Part shown: positions 49,631 through 52,358 of the stretch, piece by piece | Layout: every line of letters starts with the position of its first letter | Position numbering within the stretch: position 1 is the first letter of the stretch | Assembly: GCA_023091735.1 (NCBI GenBank) | Contig: JALKBU010000275.1 | Span: 1-52,358 of the forward strand | DNA length: 52,358 nt | Reading direction: 5' to 3' | From: Trichomonas tenax | Taxonomy: Eukaryota; Parabasalia; Trichomonadida; Trichomonadidae | Notes under the pieces: model-generated | Told to the model about the DNA's origin: nothing | The model's database searches: none | What the model saw: the letters and a program-made list of their open reading frames with translations, nothing else | Translations under genes and position numbers: made by a program

Positions 49631-50455
49631 TGATTATAAAATGATTGGCACTTTTAATTCAACGATGGAGTTTCCTGTTGATCTTATTTTTTATATTTAT
49701 ATGATCTAAAATTCCTATATTTCAAGTCAATTGGGCTTTATATGTCATATTTTATAAGAACTCAATTTTATCAAAGGTTTTGTCTCTGTAACTCTAATTA
49801 CAATCACTATGCATGCTCTATAATATGTGATTCAGCTTTAAAAGCCTCAAATCCATTTTTTATAAAATATTTTTTATTGGACAATACATCTAAATGTATA
49901 ACCAGGTTCTTCTAATAAGATTGACTGTAGAATGAATTGTAGTCTAAAAAAGAATATTAAAATTTGATATAAAATATTTTATCTGCAAATGAAAATATGT
50001 CAAAGAGGATGTTAAAGTCCTTCTCTAAGGAAATGATAATTTTAATTCAAAAAGAATTTTTAGAGAGATAAATATTCTGTGTGTTAGTTTTGTTTTGAAA
50101 AAAAGTTTTTGTTTCGAGTGCTCGGACAAGTTTAGTCATCATAATCAGATGTCCCAAACTAATGATCGTCACAGCGAACTTTATTATGAATACATACTGC
50201 TTCTTTGCTTTATAAATTATGGCCGGATAATGGCACTTTTTTGGAGCCATATTTTTGATCTTTTATTTGTGGTTTTTATTATGATGTGTGAAATGTACGT
50301 AAAGAGATCTGATATATGACAACGAAACTTTATTGATATACTTGATATTTGAGAAATATCATTTATAATTTTTACCGAATTAACATGTCATTCAGTCGTA
50401 ATACAAAAGACTGATGATAGGCATGAACACTAAGTAAACAGAAATAACATATTTT
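49631..50455. other. Intergenic, nothing supported
   Basis: 825 bp, AT-rich, between two minus-strand genes. Open frames of 67-74 codons on both strands at 50047-50319 have no initiator or coding character. Confidence 0.55.
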
Positions 50456-51055
50456 CTAACAACATCCGGACTTTCCATTATTTTCCTTTTCTGGTGGAAG
50501 GTTTTGATTTGAAACAGTATAGAAAGATATATCGACGACATTTGCGCACTTCAGGAAAACTTCTTTAACACCAATATTCTTAATTGATGACGTTACAAAG
50601 TGTCCACGAGCTAAGATCTCGTTGCAGAGAATCTCACCCTGCTCCTTGAAGTGCTCCAAGTCTTCTTCGCTGAGTAAGTCTGATTTTGTTAAAATTAATA
50701 TAATGTTGACATTCGGAACTTCATCACGGACTCTTTCTACCCACGTCTTGACGATATCCAAGCTCGGATTCGAAGATGGATCGTAGCAGATTAAAGCAAC
50801 GTCAGAATCGCGGTAAAAAAGTGTTCCAACGGCATGATATCTTTCTTGCCCCGCTGTATCCCATATCTGCAGGCAAACAATTTCTCCATCGTCTCTTTGA
50901 AGTTCAGCGCAATAATAAGATGGAGCAACTGTTGGAGCGGACTGAAAATCGAACGGTTGCTTGAAGAACGACGAGATAAGGCATGTCTTGCCCACCGAAG
51001 TGTCTCCGACGAGGATGATCTTAATTGTTGGACGATTAGAAGGGACTTCACTCAT
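50456..51055 (-). CDS. Rab-like small GTPase
   Basis: 199 residues. G1 GDTSVGKT (17-24), G2 Thr42 in APTVAPSYY, G3 WDTAGQERY (65-73), G4 TKSD (123-126) in place of the usual NKxD, G5 region TSSIKN in place of xSAK, and a C-terminal double Cys (198-199) for Rab-type geranylgeranylation. RabF-like YRDSDVALICYD follows G3. The Asn-to-Thr change in G4 also occurs in some natural Ras/Rab relatives and usually keeps guanine selectivity through the Asp. It acts on membranes in vesicle traffic; the subclass is not assignable by eye. TATTTATAAAAAG directly precedes the ATG and no ordinary TCA initiator is nearby, so this gene may use a different core promoter. Confidence 0.93.
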   Translation of the reverse strand: MSEVPSNRPTIKIILVGDTSVGKTCLISSFFKQPFDFQSAPTVAPSYYCAELQRDDGEIVCLQIWDTAGQERYHAVGTLFYRDSDVALICYDPSSNPSLDIVKTWVERVRDEVPNVNIILILTKSDLLSEEDLEHFKEQGEILCNEILARGHFVTSSIKNIGVKEVFLKCANVVDISFYTVSNQNLPPEKENNGKSGCC

Positions 51056-51539
51056 CTTTTTATAAATAGGGGTCGGCCCCTTCTTTTATCTGATTTTTTA
51101 TTTGTCAATTGAGTGTTTTTTGACACTTATCGTTAAACGCCTTTAACATCGATATTTTGGTTTATCATACTGTATAGTTTTTGATTTTTGTTTTTTTATT
51201 CAACACTGCTCACTTTTTTTGTGCAATTTCGGGTACGAAATCAAAATAATGTGATGCTTATTCATTACCCATTGTTTACTTTGTGTTTCACATGAAAATA
51301 GTCTCAGATTATAAGATATTATTTTATTGAGCAGCAATCGTTATGCAAATAAAAGGCTATTCTAATTGAACATAGACTGCCTGTCAGCATCTTTATATGA
51401 CCACATATGTTTTAGGTGTTAAATTTTCTTTATGTCAAATTCTCAATTGCGAAAACCATTAAATATAAGAAATCGGAAACTTCAGATATACTTCATTAGT
51501 ATAAAGCATATCGCAGATGCACAGGAGAGACTCTGAAGG
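51056..51539. promoter_or_regulatory. Upstream region of the Rab-like gene
   Basis: 484 bp. A GC-rich hairpin, AGGGG-TCGG-CCCCT at 51068-51081, adjoins a TATTTATAAAAAG string right before the Rab ATG (minus strand). The same C-run plus TTTATAAAAA arrangement occurs before the MED14-like gene. The rest is AT-rich and empty. Confidence 0.45.
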
Positions 51540-51683
51540 ATGGATATCGAGCATTATGATGTCTTCAAAGAGCTCACATCAACAAATGATGCAGACAAGA
51601 AGCTACAAGAGACAAAGAACGTTCTCGAACTTGTTAAGTGCGACCTTATGAAGAAGATTATAACAGCAGTTATTCAGCATTAA
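51540..51683 (+). CDS. Short ORF, possible N-terminal gene fragment
   Basis: 47 codons, MDIEHYDVFKELTSTNDADK then a helical LQETKNVLELVKCDLMKKII. The composition and codon use look genuine and the helix is amphipathic, resembling the N-terminal caps of trichomonad ankyrin-repeat proteins, though the match is too short to trust. The frame ends abruptly at a TAA. What follows belongs to an unrelated inverted piece, so this is probably a truncated gene. Confidence 0.35.
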   Translation: MDIEHYDVFKELTSTNDADKKLQETKNVLELVKCDLMKKIITAVIQH

Positions 51684-51689
51684 ACCAAA

Positions 51690-52016
51690 AATTATAACAA
51701 AATTACCATGATTTTTTTCCGAATAATATTCATATGTTCCAGATTCATTGAATTCAACAGTGAAATTGTTATTAATCAATGTAGTATCTGGATACACATT
51801 GTTCTTGACTATGTAAATGAACAGCCAGAACCTATGTCTACCAAAGTCTCCGCTTGATGAAATTCCTTGGAGTGAAATGATTTTATAAGGAATCTTAGCA
51901 TAAACAGGTTGAAAATGTGTGAGGTTTGCAATAACGAAGTTCATTAAAATATCTTCTCCATTTGAATATTGATCAACATGATTTCTTGGTCCATTAAGTC
52001 TGTCCGCATAATTCAT
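51690..52016 (-). pseudogene. Inverted fragment of an unidentified protein gene
   Basis: About 110 codons open on the minus strand, MNYADRLNGPRNHVDQYSNG ... IPYKIISLQGISSSGDFGRH and RFWLFIYIVKN, then FTVEFNESGTYEYYSEKNHG. Sequence texture (aromatic, Gly/Asn turns, beta-rich) is that of a real protein and not a shadow frame, but I do not recognise the family. Both ends coincide with changes to other coding pieces, so it looks like a fragment in a mosaic. A structural or virion protein of a virus-like element is possible, given the primase piece beside it. Confidence 0.4.
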
Positions 52017-52358
52017 TCGATCCAAAAACAACGATTGCATCTGTTCCCTTCATTAATGGTGACACTATTATTTATCGAGACGCAACCGTTGATGAATCAA
52101 TAGTGAATTCATTATATCGGATTTCTGAGAAATTCGTACATTTATACTTTGATTTTGATTCGATTAAATCTGAAAATGAATTCCTCGATGCTTATAATTG
52201 GCTTGAATCATTAAGTAAAGTATTTGGTCCTTTCAGTTATGGCGGATATTGCGATAATGACGAAATGGAAGCTTACGGATTCAGAAAGTTTGAAGAAGGA
52301 AATCATTATTTATCAATGCACGTCGTTTTTTACGAAACATGTATTAAAACAACTGATT
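51998..52358 (+). pseudogene. AEP-type primase fragment, cut by the window end
   Basis: The frame is open from the stop at 51995-51997 to the end of the window with no ATG. It reads IASVPFINGDTIIYRD, then HLYFDFDSIKSENEFLDAYN (about 52138-52197), FGPFSYGGYC, and GNHYLSMHVVFYETC (about 52299-52343). The hhDhD motif (YFDFD) and, about 55 residues later, the sxH motif (SMH) are the metal- and nucleotide-binding signatures of archaeo-eukaryotic primases, as found in virus and plasmid primase-helicases. Recognisable homology begins at about 52020, directly at the inverted fragment, so the 5' end is missing or rearranged. It may be a dead copy; the 3' part lies outside the window. Maverick elements normally prime with protein and carry no such primase, which suggests a different element. 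Confidence 0.6.

Noticed and set aside
50047..50319. Opposed short frames between the SNARE and Rab genes
   Set aside because: Mutual antisense frames in AT-rich DNA, with no initiator.
1..52358. tRNA, rRNA, snRNA and CRISPR features
   Set aside because: I looked for T-arm strings such as GGTTCGA and for paired stems. The only hit (about 4595) and the hairpins at 25832 do not fold as tRNA. No repeat-spacer array is present.
1..52358. Spliceosomal introns
   Set aside because: No trichomonad-type 3' motif (ACTAACACACAG) was seen. A pyrimidine-rich stretch ending in AG at about 37979-37995 (minus strand, in the BspA-like gene) lacks it.

Overview
The window looks like nuclear DNA of a trichomonad (Parabasalia; Trichomonas or Tritrichomonas type). 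The support is mixed but consistent. Intergenic DNA is very AT-rich. All long genes are intronless, and I saw no trichomonad intron 3' motif. Many start codons are preceded within about 5-30 nt by a TCA-type initiator. Three markers also fit: two BspA-like leucine-rich-repeat surface-protein genes, a decayed Maverick/Polinton DNA polymerase B fragment, and a giant BEACH protein. I cannot decide the species from sequence alone.

Layout. 1-650: remnant of a Maverick polymerase with a strong palindrome beside it. 739-3866: a tandem-domain thymidine kinase and, convergent to it, an atypical E2F-like double winged-helix protein. The bases between the kinase initiator and its ATG form a near-consensus E2F site. 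3867-9122: gene-poor; it holds G-run repeats, a roughly 160-bp inverted repeat enclosing a small His-rich gene, and one weak ORF. 9123-9311: a 62-residue endosulfine-like protein. 10012-18516: three genes for acidic low-complexity proteins (an EF-hand protein, an RRM/coiled-coil protein of 1532 residues, and a protein with seven LLxTLPSxRRLxVTP repeats). 18622-36900: mainly housekeeping and membrane genes: SAPS-like PP6 regulator, NET/bromodomain-like protein, prominin-like five-span membrane protein, two uncharacterised helical proteins, an Asp-box type II membrane protein, PUS7 and a MED14-like Mediator subunit. 36974-40897: two divergent BspA-like genes, both broken (frameshifts in one, three different in-frame stops plus a likely frameshift in the other). 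41714-51055: a BEACH/WD40 protein of 2407 residues, a longin R-SNARE and a Rab-like GTPase, which are all membrane-traffic genes. 51540-52358: a mosaic of short gene pieces ending in part of an archaeo-eukaryotic-type primase (AEP), probably from another virus-like element.

Functional links are limited because eukaryotic neighbours need not cooperate. The best candidates for a joint story are the E2F-like gene with an E2F-type site in the thymidine kinase leader (cell-cycle control of thymidine salvage), and the coexistence of an endosulfine-like PP2A inhibitor with a SAPS phosphatase regulator (mitotic phosphatase control). Mobile or virus-derived debris sits at both ends of the window. Assignments were made by eye from motifs. 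No database search was run.
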